Source: Haladaptatus sp. ZSTT2
GTDB lineage: Archaea > Halobacteriota > Halobacteria > Halobacteriales > Halococcaceae
Length of the DNA: 64,000 nt
Reading direction: 5' to 3'
Assembly: GCF_037081775.1 (NCBI RefSeq)
Contig: NZ_JBAMHQ010000001.1
Location: forward strand, 2,170,001-2,234,000
Part shown: piece after piece, positions 25,864 through 34,840 of the stretch
How positions within the stretch are numbered: the stretch's first letter is position 1
How the letters are laid out: every line of letters begins with the position of its first letter
Made by a program: the position numbers and the translations under genes
The notes under the pieces: model-generated
What the model was told of the DNA's origin: nothing
Databases searched by the model: none
The model's input: only the letters and a program-made list of their open reading frames with translations

Positions 25864-26502
25864 TTAATCGTCAGCTGGAGCCATCTCTCTTTGCGCGAGT
25901 CGAGGAACTATCTCCTCGGTCGTGGTGGTTTCGTGTGCGATGAAGCCGTAGTTCGTGTAGGCGGCATCGAGCGCGGCTTTGCCAGCAGCGGCGGTTGCAT
26001 CAGTAACGACGACGACCTCGAATCCAGCTTCAACGGCGTCGCGAAGATGTGATTCGACGCACAGATTCGCGCTCATTCCTGCGAGTACAATCGTGCTAAT
26101 GTCGCGTTGGCGGAGTTGCGTGTTGATGTCGTTGCTCCAGAACCCACTGAGCTGCTTGTGTGGCGCGCACACGAAGGTGTTGTCGTCGGGTTCGAGTTCG
26201 GGAATAAAGTCGCTCCCTGAGCCAGCGCGGTCGAACATCCGGGTCTCGAACATCATCCCATCGATAGTGTTCAGGTGTTGCCAGCTTTCGTACTCGTCTT
26301 GCTCGTAGTAGTGTGGCGAATAGAACACCTTGATACCACCTTCACGGGCAGCGTCTCTCAGTTGAACCAGATTTTCGACGACATTGTTCTCCTCGACTGT
26401 TTCACCGACGTGATCCCAGACGACGCTTTCAGGCTTGAGGAAATCAACTTGTGGGTCGGTAATCAGCAGTACGGTTCGTTCTGGTACGAGTGTGATGGAC
26501 AT
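25864..26502 (-). CDS. Isochorismatase-family cysteine hydrolase
   Basis: 212 residues with the three family catalytic positions in order: Asp in LLITDPQVDFL, Lys in CAPHKQLSGFW, and the nucleophilic Cys in AGMSANLCVESHLRDA, followed by the usual EVVVVTDATAA strand. Members hydrolyse isochorismate, nicotinamide, N-carbamoyl compounds or peptide-like amides; the loop after Lys (SGFWSND) is not that of nicotinamidase. The specific substrate is not clear. The conserved cis-peptide region before Cys is intact, so it is likely active. Confidence 0.88.
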   Translation of the reverse strand: MSITLVPERTVLLITDPQVDFLKPESVVWDHVGETVEENNVVENLVQLRDAAREGGIKVFYSPHYYEQDEYESWQHLNTIDGMMFETRMFDRAGSGSDFIPELEPDDNTFVCAPHKQLSGFWSNDINTQLRQRDISTIVLAGMSANLCVESHLRDAVEAGFEVVVVTDATAAAGKAALDAAYTNYGFIAHETTTTEEIVPRLAQREMAPADD

Positions 26503-27028
26503 AGCTCATCATTAATAATGATGTTAGCCGATTGGATATAGATAGCGGTGTCCTTGAGGTTACCCCAAATACCACCACACATGCCACCACAGGAGAGTTC
26601 AGTGGTGGCTGTCTTTCGGGTTTATCGTCCTGCTTCACGCGACCACTCGATGCAGCAGTCTGTAGACGGTTGAATCGCTCCGTTTTCAGCCCGTTATGGT
26701 TGAATTCGAGAATGTGGCCAGAACCACTTTTTAACCCTCCCGGAAACTCACACTAAGACGAGCCATCCGTGGGAGGGCAGTGGTGGCGAACGCCTGCAGA
26801 AAAATGCTCAGCCAACTATGTTTCGAAGGAATCCAGGACACGACACAGCGTTGTTCGACCGAGCAGTCCTCGCAGAAGGGCACGCTGTGAGAGGTGAGAG
26901 AAGGTCAGTTTGCCATCCGGGTTCGAGTACGTACTCACCCAACTCGGTGGGAACGTTCATAGAACGCAACTCCTTACATGCTCTCTCAAAAATCGCGCCC
27001 AAGTGCAATGGGCAGCGTGGAGGCAACC
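26503..27028. other. Intergenic, 0.5 kb, possible untranslated transcript
   Basis: No convincing frame on either strand. From 26729 there is a TATA-like TTTTTAACC, followed by an inverted repeat CCCTCCC (about 26736-26742) / GGGAGGG (about 26771-26777). The 280 nt between this promoter-like site and the hydrolase start at 27029 have several G/C-rich pieces and could be a long leader or a non-coding RNA. This is suggestive only. Confidence 0.35.
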
Positions 27029-28186
27029 ATGACGAATGACCTGACACGGCGGCAACTGCTTTTGTTGGGTACGGCTGGGAGCGTTGGAGGTGCTGCGTGG
27101 TATGTGATTGGTCATACGATTCCTGAGCATGTAGCCTATGATTCGGAGCCATCTACGCCGGTCACCCCGAATGAATCGGCTATTCCAGAACGCTCTACGT
27201 ATGACGATATTGACGTGCGTGGAGCGGTGTACATCCCCTCGCGAGCTTTCAACCTCTATCAGATGTGGCAGCAGTACGACCCGGCCGTCGTCGAACGAGA
27301 CCTTTCGTATGCGAGGCAGGTAAACCTGAACGCAGTTCGGACGTGGCTGTGTTACGAAGCGTGGCTGGAAGACCCGGAGGCCCACGAAGCTGCTCTCGAC
27401 CACTTCCTCCAGGCTGCAGACGACCGCGGCATTTCGGTTCTCATCGGCCTGTTCGATGCCATCGGAATCGAACCGACGCCAAGTCGACTTACGGATACCG
27501 ACCCGAAGACCGCGATTGGGCTCAGCTCGCCATCGAGCATCGTGTTGTTCAATCGGGAGAAGTGGGACGAGCCGAGAGGGTTCGTCGATTGGTTCATGGA
27601 ACGGTATCGCGATGATGATCGACTGCTCGGCATCGAAGTCATGAACGAACCGGGGTGGGAATCCTCGAAGTATGAGTTCGCAGCGGAGATGTTCGAACGG
27701 GTCGCCGCAAAACGAGGGAGCGTTCCGCTAACTGTCGGGGCGACGAGTCTGGTAAATAACGCAGACTACATCGACTGGGGGAGCGACATCCTCCAATTTC
27801 ACTATAATTTCGCCTCGAATCCAGGGATGTTTCGGACGATGTTAGAGCGCGTGTCGTACATGCACGATGCGGTGGAATCCCCCATCTGGCTCACCGAGTG
27901 GCAGCGTGCACGCGCGTCGCCAAAGAAGCCGAGCGAACAGACTCCGAAGTATGCGAGTCTGGCGCCGCTCATCCACGAGTTTGGCTATGGGAACTTCTTC
28001 TGGTCGTTGATGGTAAAGCCAGCGTGGGTCGAACCACAGCGGAGTTACGGCGTTGTCAACGGCCTGTTTCACGAGGATGGGGCGGTCTGGAGTATGGAAG
28101 ACGCTCACTCGATACAGGCGATGTCGGGTACGGCAGATTTCGAGGGCGAAGAGCGCAAGCGCGTTCCTGAGTGGGGGCAGGTGTAG
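27029..28186 (+). CDS. Glycoside hydrolase family 5-like (cellulase/mannanase-type) protein
   Basis: 385 residues with a TRRQLLLLGTAGSVGG signal/anchor containing a twin-Arg, then a (beta/alpha)8 hydrolase. Catalytic glutamates are visible at the expected strand ends: acid/base Glu in IEVMNEPGW (strand 4) and nucleophile Glu in IWLTEWQRAR (strand 7). NLNAVRTWLCYEAW is the strand-2 arginine region. It probably cleaves a beta-linked glycan or glycolipid outside the cell. The ATG at 27029 has GGAGG 5 nt upstream, which decides against the longer frame. A beta-helix gene starts 3 nt after the stop, so the two form an operon. Confidence 0.88.
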   Translation: MTNDLTRRQLLLLGTAGSVGGAAWYVIGHTIPEHVAYDSEPSTPVTPNESAIPERSTYDDIDVRGAVYIPSRAFNLYQMWQQYDPAVVERDLSYARQVNLNAVRTWLCYEAWLEDPEAHEAALDHFLQAADDRGISVLIGLFDAIGIEPTPSRLTDTDPKTAIGLSSPSSIVLFNREKWDEPRGFVDWFMERYRDDDRLLGIEVMNEPGWESSKYEFAAEMFERVAAKRGSVPLTVGATSLVNNADYIDWGSDILQFHYNFASNPGMFRTMLERVSYMHDAVESPIWLTEWQRARASPKKPSEQTPKYASLAPLIHEFGYGNFFWSLMVKPAWVEPQRSYGVVNGLFHEDGAVWSMEDAHSIQAMSGTADFEGEERKRVPEWGQV

Positions 28187-28189
28187 TCG

Positions 28190-28672
28190 ATGTCCGTGAC
28201 ACGAATCGATGGACGGACGACGATTTCTGAACCAGGAACGTACGAGTTGGCGACGGATATCGAACACGGGGGCGGGACACACCTCTCTGAAGCGTGTATT
28301 CGAATCGAATCCGATGACGTCGTTTTCGACGGCGCAGGGTACACGATCGATGGCTTTGGCGTGAGCGATACCTCCGGTATCTTCGTCACCGGATGTAGTA
28401 ACGTGGTGATTCGAAACGTCACGCTCACCGAGTGGGATTACGGCATTTGGTTAGAGCACGTGACAAAGGGACGGGTTCTGAACTCACGCTTTGACAGAAA
28501 TGGATACGGCCTATCGTTCGAAGAGACGAATCGAGTTTCTGTGACGGAGAACACCTTCACTGGAAACATCATCGGTATCGCCTTCGACTCGATGAGTAAC
28601 GACTTCCTTCGGGACAACGTGTTCGAGTCGAACGTTGGCAGAGACGTCTATCGAGACGAACGTCGTGACTGA
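28190..28672 (+). CDS. NosD-like right-handed beta-helix protein, 160 aa
   Basis: Short parallel beta-helix of the NosD/CASH type: TTISEPGTYELATDIEH opens the fold, then repeated NxxNVxIxN-like turns (GCSNVVIRNVTLTEW, VLNSRFDRNGYGLSF, VSVTENTFTGNIIGI). The opening normally follows a signal peptide in haloarchaeal relatives, but here no signal precedes it, so the protein is either cytoplasmic or translated from a truncated gene. It begins 3 nt after the GH5-like gene and probably acts with it on a carbohydrate. Confidence 0.85.
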   Translation: MSVTRIDGRTTISEPGTYELATDIEHGGGTHLSEACIRIESDDVVFDGAGYTIDGFGVSDTSGIFVTGCSNVVIRNVTLTEWDYGIWLEHVTKGRVLNSRFDRNGYGLSFEETNRVSVTENTFTGNIIGIAFDSMSNDFLRDNVFESNVGRDVYRDERRD

Positions 28673-28814
28673 CGTCTTCCTTACTTACGATTAACGTTTG
28701 CGGGCGAACTCCCGGCGAACGTTGATTCAGCGAGAACGGTGTGCTCGAGGAGCGCACCTCACGGGATGAAGACTAAGGTGAGCGTCCGCTTTCGTACACA
28801 ACACACCTGTCTCC

Positions 28815-29789
28815 ATGACTTCCACGCCAGACATCGTCGTTCTCCGCGAGGGAACAGAAGGGCTCTCGATGGAACCGTACGCAGCGGAACTCAGAAAACG
28901 CCTCCCCAACCGAACCGTCGCGCTCGCACGAACACCCACAGAGGAACGCGAACTGGTCTCTCACGCCCGTATCGTCACGGGCATCACTCTCGATGAATCG
29001 CTCCTCTCGCGGGCGTCGAAACTCGAACTGTTCGCCTGTACGTTCGCGGGGACTGACCACGTTCCGGTTGACGAACTCGCCGCCCGCGGGGTTGCCGTCA
29101 CCAATGCGGGCGGCATTCACGCGCCGGGCATCGCAGAGCAAGCACTCGGCAACATGCTGGTGTTCACCCGGCGACTGCACGAAGGCTGGCGACGCAAGCA
29201 ACGCGCCGAGTGGCGACACTTCCAGTCGGGCGAACTCACCGGCTGTACGGTCACGATTATCGGCCTCGGTTCGATTGGACAGGCGCTCGTCCAGCGTCTC
29301 CAGGGCTTCGAGGTGGACACCATCGGCATCCGCTACACGCCCGAGAGGGGTGGTCCGACCGACGAGGTGTGTGGTTTCGACGAAGCTGCCATCCACGACG
29401 CGCTCTCGCGGAGTGATTTCGTCGTCGTCGCCTGCCCGCTCACCGACGAGACGCGCGGCCTTATCGGGGAAGCTGAACTGGCCACGATGCCACCGCACGC
29501 CGTGCTCATCAACACCGCCCGCGGGCCGATTGTCGATACTGGCGCGCTCGTCTCTGCCCTCAGAGCGAACGCGATCAGCGGCGCTGCCCTCGACGTGACT
29601 GACCCCGAACCGCTCCCCGAAGCACATCCGCTGTGGACGCTCGAAAACTGCCTCATCACGCCGCATACGGGTGGCCACACGCCAAAACACTGGGAACGAC
29701 TCGCGGATATTGTGGCTGAAAACGTCGGCCGCCTCGATGCGGGTGAGGAGTTGAAAAATCAAATCGTCGCTCCATCGAAGCCCCAATAG
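28815..29789 (+). CDS. D-2-hydroxyacid dehydrogenase
   Basis: 324 residues of the D-isomer-specific 2-hydroxyacid dehydrogenase family. The NAD(P) fingerprint is TIIGLGSIGQALVQRLQGF, the catalytic Arg is in INTARGPIVDTGAL, the Glu in DVTDPEPLPEAHPLW and the His in ITPHTGGHT. The typical N-terminal catalytic lobe (AGTDHVPVDELAARGVAVTNAGG) is present. It would interconvert a 2-oxoacid and its D-2-hydroxyacid (glyoxylate/hydroxypyruvate type or D-lactate type are not distinguished). Single gene. Confidence 0.93.
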   Translation: MTSTPDIVVLREGTEGLSMEPYAAELRKRLPNRTVALARTPTEERELVSHARIVTGITLDESLLSRASKLELFACTFAGTDHVPVDELAARGVAVTNAGGIHAPGIAEQALGNMLVFTRRLHEGWRRKQRAEWRHFQSGELTGCTVTIIGLGSIGQALVQRLQGFEVDTIGIRYTPERGGPTDEVCGFDEAAIHDALSRSDFVVVACPLTDETRGLIGEAELATMPPHAVLINTARGPIVDTGALVSALRANAISGAALDVTDPEPLPEAHPLWTLENCLITPHTGGHTPKHWERLADIVAENVGRLDAGEELKNQIVAPSKPQ

Positions 29790-29958
29790 GGTCGGTGGAA
29801 TCGGAGAGAATTTTCATAATTTTGAATGATTATTCATATGTGCAGAACACGTAGAAGCGCGGTTTTCACTCTGCCTAAGCCGTTTTGAACGGTCTGAACG
29901 ATACGGAGGATGCAGAACGATATTTCGGATTTTTGTAGTATTCGACGTAGCTTCGCGT

Positions 29959-31164
29959 ATGGTACAATTCGAACGCATCGCCACCGTCCTCATCGGGGGT
30001 GTGTTGGTCGTGGGGCTTGCCCTGCTCGCGCTCCCGGGGCGGCTCGCCGGGCTTCCGATTCCGTACGAACACCTGCTCGAAGTCGTCCTCTGGGGTACGA
30101 CGGGGCTGTTTTTCGCCTCCGCAGTGCTCTGGGTCGCCTTGAGCTACGTCCTCGGCGCGGGGTATGAATCTCCGGCATCCGAGTACGGCGGCGACGACAT
30201 TCAAGTGCGCATCCTGACCATCGATGCTGCGGAAGTCGTGCAATCGACGGTCGATTCGCTGCCCGACGAACTCACGGACAGACACGTCATCGCCGAAGAA
30301 CCCATCGAGATAGACGGCGCGGAGGTACACGTCGTCCCCGACGAGTTCGAGTGTACGGCCGTCCAGAAGGGTCGTGCCATCGAGTGGGCACGCCGGACGC
30401 TTCCGTGCGACCGCGAGTTCGTTCTCTACCTCGACGAGGACAGCATCGTCGAGCACTTCGACGGCCTCCCGGACGCAGATGTCGTGCAACTGCGCGAGCG
30501 GCCGCGTCGAACCGGTTCCGTGCTCTCGTATCTCGCAGACGTGTATCGGATGGGCGTCCAAATTGAACAGCGCGCGTTTGCCCGTCTTCAAATCCCGCTG
30601 TTCGCATGGGGTGGCGGTATCGCGGTGCGAACCGAACTCGAGAACGAGGTCACGTGGGACCGCGAGACGCTCGTCGAGGACACGGCCTTCGTCTGGGCGG
30701 CGGCCCAACAGTTCGACATCGACTTCGCGCTTTCCACGAGCACGTGTTCGAACGAAGCCCCACCGTCGCTCGGTGAAATCCTCCAGCAACGACGGCGCTG
30801 GGCGGCGGGCAATATCGAAGCGACCGCGCTCCTGCCGCGGCCGTACCGTGCCTTGACGCGCATCCGTAACTTCGCGTGGGCGCTTTCGCCGATTGTCACC
30901 GTCGTCGCGTTGCCCCTCGCGCTGGTCGGCGTGAGCGTGGTCTACGCTGGGCTGTTCCTGCTTGCGTCGATGTCACTCGCCGTCTTCACCGCGTTCTGGT
31001 TCGTCCGTGGCCTCCTCTACTACGGTGTGTCCGAGTTCAAGTGGGTGTTCGCGCTCCCGCTCGTGCCGCTCATCAGCGTCGTCCACTCGATGGGGACGGT
31101 TGTCGGGATTCTCCACCCACCGTCGTCGTTCCGCGTGACGGAGAAGGTTGGAACCGGAAAGTAA
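29959..31164 (+). CDS. Membrane glycosyltransferase, GT2 type
   Basis: 401 residues: two N-terminal membrane segments, a cytoplasmic GT-A domain and three or four C-terminal membrane helices. Catalytic elements match processive-like family 2 enzymes: LYLDEDSIV (metal-binding D-x-D), WGGGIAVRTEL, VEDTAFVW (ED base region) and QQRRRW (the QxxRW motif). It would transfer sugar from a nucleotide donor to a lipid or polysaccharide on the inner face with possible extrusion. The UDP-binding front strand is unusual (RILTIDAAEVVQST in place of the common VSVIIPAYNE). No other cell-envelope genes adjoin it. Confidence 0.88.
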   Translation: MVQFERIATVLIGGVLVVGLALLALPGRLAGLPIPYEHLLEVVLWGTTGLFFASAVLWVALSYVLGAGYESPASEYGGDDIQVRILTIDAAEVVQSTVDSLPDELTDRHVIAEEPIEIDGAEVHVVPDEFECTAVQKGRAIEWARRTLPCDREFVLYLDEDSIVEHFDGLPDADVVQLRERPRRTGSVLSYLADVYRMGVQIEQRAFARLQIPLFAWGGGIAVRTELENEVTWDRETLVEDTAFVWAAAQQFDIDFALSTSTCSNEAPPSLGEILQQRRRWAAGNIEATALLPRPYRALTRIRNFAWALSPIVTVVALPLALVGVSVVYAGLFLLASMSLAVFTAFWFVRGLLYYGVSEFKWVFALPLVPLISVVHSMGTVVGILHPPSSFRVTEKVGTGK

Positions 31165-31249
31165 CGGCCCGGTCTCGTTGCTCGCGTTCAGTGAGCTCTG
31201 TGTGGATTTCATCAGGTTGAACCAGCTGAAAAAGTGCGTTCATTGGTTG

Positions 31250-31456
31250 TCACGCCTCAGCCTCGACGAGGAGGCTGTCGTCCTCGATACGCGGTTGGGT
31301 GACCGGTTCCGGGACGGTAAGCGACTGTCGATACGTGCGCAGTTCAAATGCGTCGTGCGCTCCGCTCATCGTCTTGATGATTGCCCACGGCATGAGTACC
31401 ACGAGTCCGAAAACCGTCACCCAGACGACGAACAGGAGCAGGAGTTCAAGTGCCAT
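31250..31456 (-). CDS. Small membrane protein, 68 aa
   Basis: One long N-terminal hydrophobic helix (ELLLLFVVWVTVFGLVVLMPWAI) followed by a charged soluble tail ending in acidic residues (EDDSLLVEAEA). Codon use is normal for the organism. It follows the 49-residue membrane-protein gene on the same strand with 30 nt between, so the two are probably co-transcribed, divergently from the ArsR-like regulator. No known family. Confidence 0.7.
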   Translation of the reverse strand: MALELLLLFVVWVTVFGLVVLMPWAIIKTMSGAHDAFELRTYRQSLTVPEPVTQPRIEDDSLLVEAEA

Positions 31457-31486
31457 CGTTCGTGTCGTTCTCCTGCACTGTCGTTC

Positions 31487-31636
31487 TCAGATCACGTGGA
31501 ACGTTTCCATCGCAGCGGCCGACCCCATGCTCAGCACGAACAGCGCTGCGAGGAGCAGCAAGAACGTGATGAGACGCGGACTAACCAGCGAGCTTTGGAG
31601 TGATGCAATCGAGCGGGTGTGGGTTACTTGTTTCAT
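31487..31636 (-). CDS. Very small membrane protein, 49 aa
   Basis: ATG to TGA frame: a Ser/Thr/Arg head (MKQVTHTRSIASLQSSL), one transmembrane helix (ITFLLLLAALFVLSMGSAAAM) and a short tail METFHVI. It is the upstream member of a pair of small membrane-protein genes and is read divergently from the regulator gene starting at 31815. Assigned from hydrophobicity, reading frame and pairing only. Confidence 0.55.
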   Translation of the reverse strand: MKQVTHTRSIASLQSSLVSPRLITFLLLLAALFVLSMGSAAAMETFHVI

Positions 31637-31814
31637 TGTTTTCCCCAGTAAACACCACGTTCGTGGCGACGATATATGTTAGCTGAAAAACATTTCTATC
31701 GGCCAATTGATTGAAAATTTGTTTCCTAAGAAAGGCAGACTGTTCAGCCGCTACGCCACCGTCCCGCATCCCGCCAGATACGACTTTGCTGTTGCCCGTC
31801 GTCCTAGTACGGAG

Positions 31815-32777
31815 ATGACTGCATTGGGGGAGGAAAACCAGCGCAACCGGCACGACCCAGCTGAGGCGTTTAAAGCTATCGGGAACGAGACACGGCTTGC
31901 AATCCTGTGGGAACTGGCAACGGTCAACGAGCGTCCGATTTCGTTCACCGAGCTCAGAAAGCGCGTCGGAATGCGCGACGGCTCGCAGTTTAACTACCAC
32001 CTGAACAAACTCGTTCCGGGGTTCGTCGAACGCACCGATGAGGGATTTCACCTCAGCCACGCCGGGGACAACGTGATTCAAGCGATCGTCGCCGGGAATT
32101 TCATCGTCCATCCAACAGTTTCGGCCTTCGCGGTGGAGGGCGAATGTGTCACCTGCAACGGTATCCTCCACGCCCGCTTCGACCACGACCAAGTGGTCAT
32201 CACCTGCGCCGACTGTAACCAGTATCACTACATGGCCGTTTTCCCACCCGGAGGGCAAGTCGGACGGACACCCGAGGAAGTCGTCGAGGCGAGTGACCGC
32301 AAACTGCGGGCTGACTACCTGGTCTTCATGGCCGGTATCTGCCCGCGATGTGCCAGCCGGACCGACCAGACTGTTCTCGGGCGCTCTGACGCCGTCGCAA
32401 GTTCCGACCTGTGCATCAAACTCGAAGCGCACTTCGACGACTTTCCCGGCCCCGGCGTCGTCTACGAGTGCGAGCAGTGCGACGCGCTGGCCTTCCTGAC
32501 CATGGGTGAGACGCTGCTGTTCGAACCCACCGTCATCGAGTTTTTCCGTGACCAGGGCCACACGCTGGCCGAGATACCGCTCTGGACACTGCCGTGGTGT
32601 ATCCCGGCCACGAGTCACGAGTACACAACCGTCCTCACCGACGACCCACTCACGGTTCGCGTCGGGATTCCACTCAATGACGAGGTGTTGTGGGTCACCC
32701 TCGACGACACGCTATCTGTGGTGACTGCAGCCCGCACAAAACGGGCTGATTCAGCAACGAAGAGCGACGCTGAGTGA
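31815..32777 (+). CDS. ArsR-like winged-helix regulator with zinc-knuckle C-terminal domain
   Basis: 320 residues. Residues ~12-85 form an ArsR-type winged helix (AFKAIGNETRLAILWELA ... SFTELRKRVGMRDGSQFNYHLNKL), a common haloarchaeal DNA-binding module. A long C-terminal domain follows with three cysteine pairs: CVTCN, CADCN, CPRCA and CEQC, which may bind zinc and a ligand. Start at 31815 (ATG with GGAG upstream region) rather than the longer frame. It is divergent from two small membrane-protein genes, which are the likeliest targets. Confidence 0.85.
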   Translation: MTALGEENQRNRHDPAEAFKAIGNETRLAILWELATVNERPISFTELRKRVGMRDGSQFNYHLNKLVPGFVERTDEGFHLSHAGDNVIQAIVAGNFIVHPTVSAFAVEGECVTCNGILHARFDHDQVVITCADCNQYHYMAVFPPGGQVGRTPEEVVEASDRKLRADYLVFMAGICPRCASRTDQTVLGRSDAVASSDLCIKLEAHFDDFPGPGVVYECEQCDALAFLTMGETLLFEPTVIEFFRDQGHTLAEIPLWTLPWCIPATSHEYTTVLTDDPLTVRVGIPLNDEVLWVTLDDTLSVVTAARTKRADSATKSDAE

Positions 32778-32819
32778 TAACTCGCGTCTGAACCCGATGG
32801 ATTCCTCCACTGTCATCCG

Positions 32820-33998
32820 TTAGGAGGCTCTGGGGAGGTCGATAACGAACTCCGCGCCATGTGGCTGACTATCGACGACGTGGACGGTACCGCCGTAGGC
32901 CGTGACCATCGAGTCGACGAAAAAGAGGCCAAAGCCATTCTCGCTTTTGTTCGCGTGGCTGGACTCACCCCGTCTGAAGATGGTCTCTTTTTCCCCATCT
33001 GGAATCCCTTTCCCGGTGTCGGTGATGCGAACGGTGGCGCTTTTCGGGCCGACGGTAACCGCCGTCGTTACGGTGAGGTCTGTTGGGTCGTTGTGTTCGA
33101 CCGCGTTCGTGAGGATGTTGCCGAACACTTCACTCAACAGGTCGTCCGCCTCGACTGTCACATCGGGTGGTATCGACGCGTCGAACGTAACGGTCGGATA
33201 GGTCGTACTCACCCGTTCTAGCTCGGCTTCGAGCATCGCAGAGAGATTTACGGTGTGGCGTTCGTACTCTGCCCCTTCGGTGAGCGTTTCGAGGATGCGC
33301 CGGACGCGCTGGATGACTTGGACGATGTCGTCGCTCCACCGGAGGATGGTCTCTGCGTGACTCAGCCTCAGTTCGTCTGCTTCGGTCTCGGTGAGGAGTT
33401 CCGCTCGCCCTCTGATGACGGTCATCCCGTTTAGCACGTCGTGGCGGAGAATCGAGTTGAAAAATTCGAGTTGGTCTGACTGCTGTTCGAGTTCGGCTGC
33501 GCGAATCGTCGCCCGCTGGGCGGTGAGTTCGCGGTCGATAGCCCGGGCTTCGATGATGCCGATGAACAGCCCACTTGCCGCGCCCGTAGCGATGGCAAAC
33601 CGAAGCCAGCCGACCAACAGCGACGTCTGTTGGTCTGCGGGCAGAAACTCGATGAAAAGCACGACGATGATGACGACGTTGATGGCGAGAAAGAGGAACA
33701 GACAGCCGAGACACCACTTCGCAATTCGCGTGTACCGCTGCCTGCTGAGGTCGCTTCGTCGCAGCCAGTATCCACCAAGCACGATGCCCACGGTGAGCGG
33801 AAATGTACTGACGAGGTTTGCGAGTAAGCCGGGTGACAACACCAGACTGAAGGAGGCTGGATCGACCACCCACTCCCAGAAATGCGAGAAAAACAATACG
33901 ACACCGAGTCCGATGATTCCCTGCGGTATATCGTTGGCATCCGGCCACTGTACCCGTCTCACCGTCGTCATTGTCTGAACATACCCTCGCGCTTTCAT
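32820..33998 (-). CDS. Membrane sensor histidine kinase
   Basis: 392 residues: four to five membrane helices over ~20-150 (FFSHFWEWVVDPASFSL, TFPLTVGIVLGGYW, CLFLFLAINVVIIVVLF and others), a short coiled linker, H-box ILRHDVLNGMTVIRGRAEL, N-box NILTNAVEHNDPTDL, G1 TDTGKGIPDGEKETIF and G2 NGFGLFFVDSMV. The ATG at 33998 is chosen; one at 33971 is also possible. The protein resembles the kinase at the left edge and that at 40292-41419 in its H-box. No response regulator is adjacent, and the ligand is not known; the sensor may be the membrane region itself. Confidence 0.9.
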   Translation of the reverse strand: MKARGYVQTMTTVRRVQWPDANDIPQGIIGLGVVLFFSHFWEWVVDPASFSLVLSPGLLANLVSTFPLTVGIVLGGYWLRRSDLSRQRYTRIAKWCLGCLFLFLAINVVIIVVLFIEFLPADQQTSLLVGWLRFAIATGAASGLFIGIIEARAIDRELTAQRATIRAAELEQQSDQLEFFNSILRHDVLNGMTVIRGRAELLTETEADELRLSHAETILRWSDDIVQVIQRVRRILETLTEGAEYERHTVNLSAMLEAELERVSTTYPTVTFDASIPPDVTVEADDLLSEVFGNILTNAVEHNDPTDLTVTTAVTVGPKSATVRITDTGKGIPDGEKETIFRRGESSHANKSENGFGLFFVDSMVTAYGGTVHVVDSQPHGAEFVIDLPRAS

Positions 33999-34102
33999 GA
34001 GATGTATCTTCCGACAATACTGACTTTCCAAAAATACGATGTTACATCGACAGCGCTCGCGTGCGCGGGTCTTTTTCTCGCCACGGGCCGTACCGCCAGC
34101 CA

Positions 34103-34831
34103 ATGGACATCGTCGAAGCACTCGCCGCGGACGCCGGACTCACCTGTGTCGTCGGTGCGGGCGGGAAGAAAACGACGCTCTATACGCTTGCAAACCGGCT
34201 TTCGCGCGCCATCGTTACGGCCACCGTTCGCATCCCAATTTTCGACCCCGAGGTTGGCGAGGTTTTGGTCACCGACGACCCAGTCGCCGCACTCGAAACG
34301 GCACACGACTGGCCGCTCGGCCTCGTCGCCGCACGCGAACGCGAAGACCGGTATCAGGGCTACGACCCGACCGTCGTAGACCAGCTTGCCACCGCAGCAG
34401 ACGTACCCGTACTCGTCAAAGCAGACGGCGCGCGCACCCGCCTGCTCAAAGCGCCGAACGACCGCGAACCACAACTGCCGAAAACCGCGGACACGGTCGT
34501 GCCAATCGCCAGCGCGCGCGTCGTCGGCAAGCCACTCACAGAGACACACGTCCACCGCCCCGAGCGCGTCGCGGGCGTGACGGGCACCGCACTCGGTGAG
34601 GAACTCAGTGTTGAAGCCGTTGCGACCGTCCTCGCAAGCGACCACGGCGGGATGAAAGCCATCCCCGAGGGCGCGACGGTCATTCCACTCATCAATATGG
34701 TGGATGACGCAGCCCTCGAAACCGTCGGCCGCGAGATTGCAGCCGAGGTGCTCGCGCGCACCTCCGTTCCACGCGTCGTGCTCGCTCAGATGACCAGCGA
34801 CTCGCCGCTCGTCGCCACCGTCGAACGCTGA
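34103..34831 (+). CDS. yqeC: YqeC-like protein (selenium/molybdenum hydroxylase accessory)
   Basis: 242 residues with a P-loop-like start CVVGAGGKKTTLYTLANRL and the family segments VLVKADGARTRLLKAPNDREP, PIASARVVGKPL, EAVATVLASDHGGMKAIPEGATVIPLIN and AVVLARTS-like ending. This family (TIGR03172/YqeC) is genetically linked in bacteria to selenium-dependent molybdenum hydroxylases. Start at the ATG at 34103; the frame extends 14 codons upstream without conserved content. It is convergent with mobA (10 nt between stops), placing it beside a molybdenum-cofactor and formate dehydrogenase operon. Confidence 0.85.
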   Translation: MDIVEALAADAGLTCVVGAGGKKTTLYTLANRLSRAIVTATVRIPIFDPEVGEVLVTDDPVAALETAHDWPLGLVAAREREDRYQGYDPTVVDQLATAADVPVLVKADGARTRLLKAPNDREPQLPKTADTVVPIASARVVGKPLTETHVHRPERVAGVTGTALGEELSVEAVATVLASDHGGMKAIPEGATVIPLINMVDDAALETVGREIAAEVLARTSVPRVVLAQMTSDSPLVATVER

Positions 34832-34840
34832 GACACTCAT

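Noticed and set aside
26808-27152. Minus-strand frame overlapping the GH5-like gene start
   Set aside because: Overlaps the well-supported hydrolase N-terminus, has no promoter or ribosome site, and its composition is not haloarchaeal.
28773-29786. Minus-strand frame opposite the D-2-hydroxyacid dehydrogenase
   Set aside because: The plus strand carries all dehydrogenase motifs; the antisense frame has no recognisable content.
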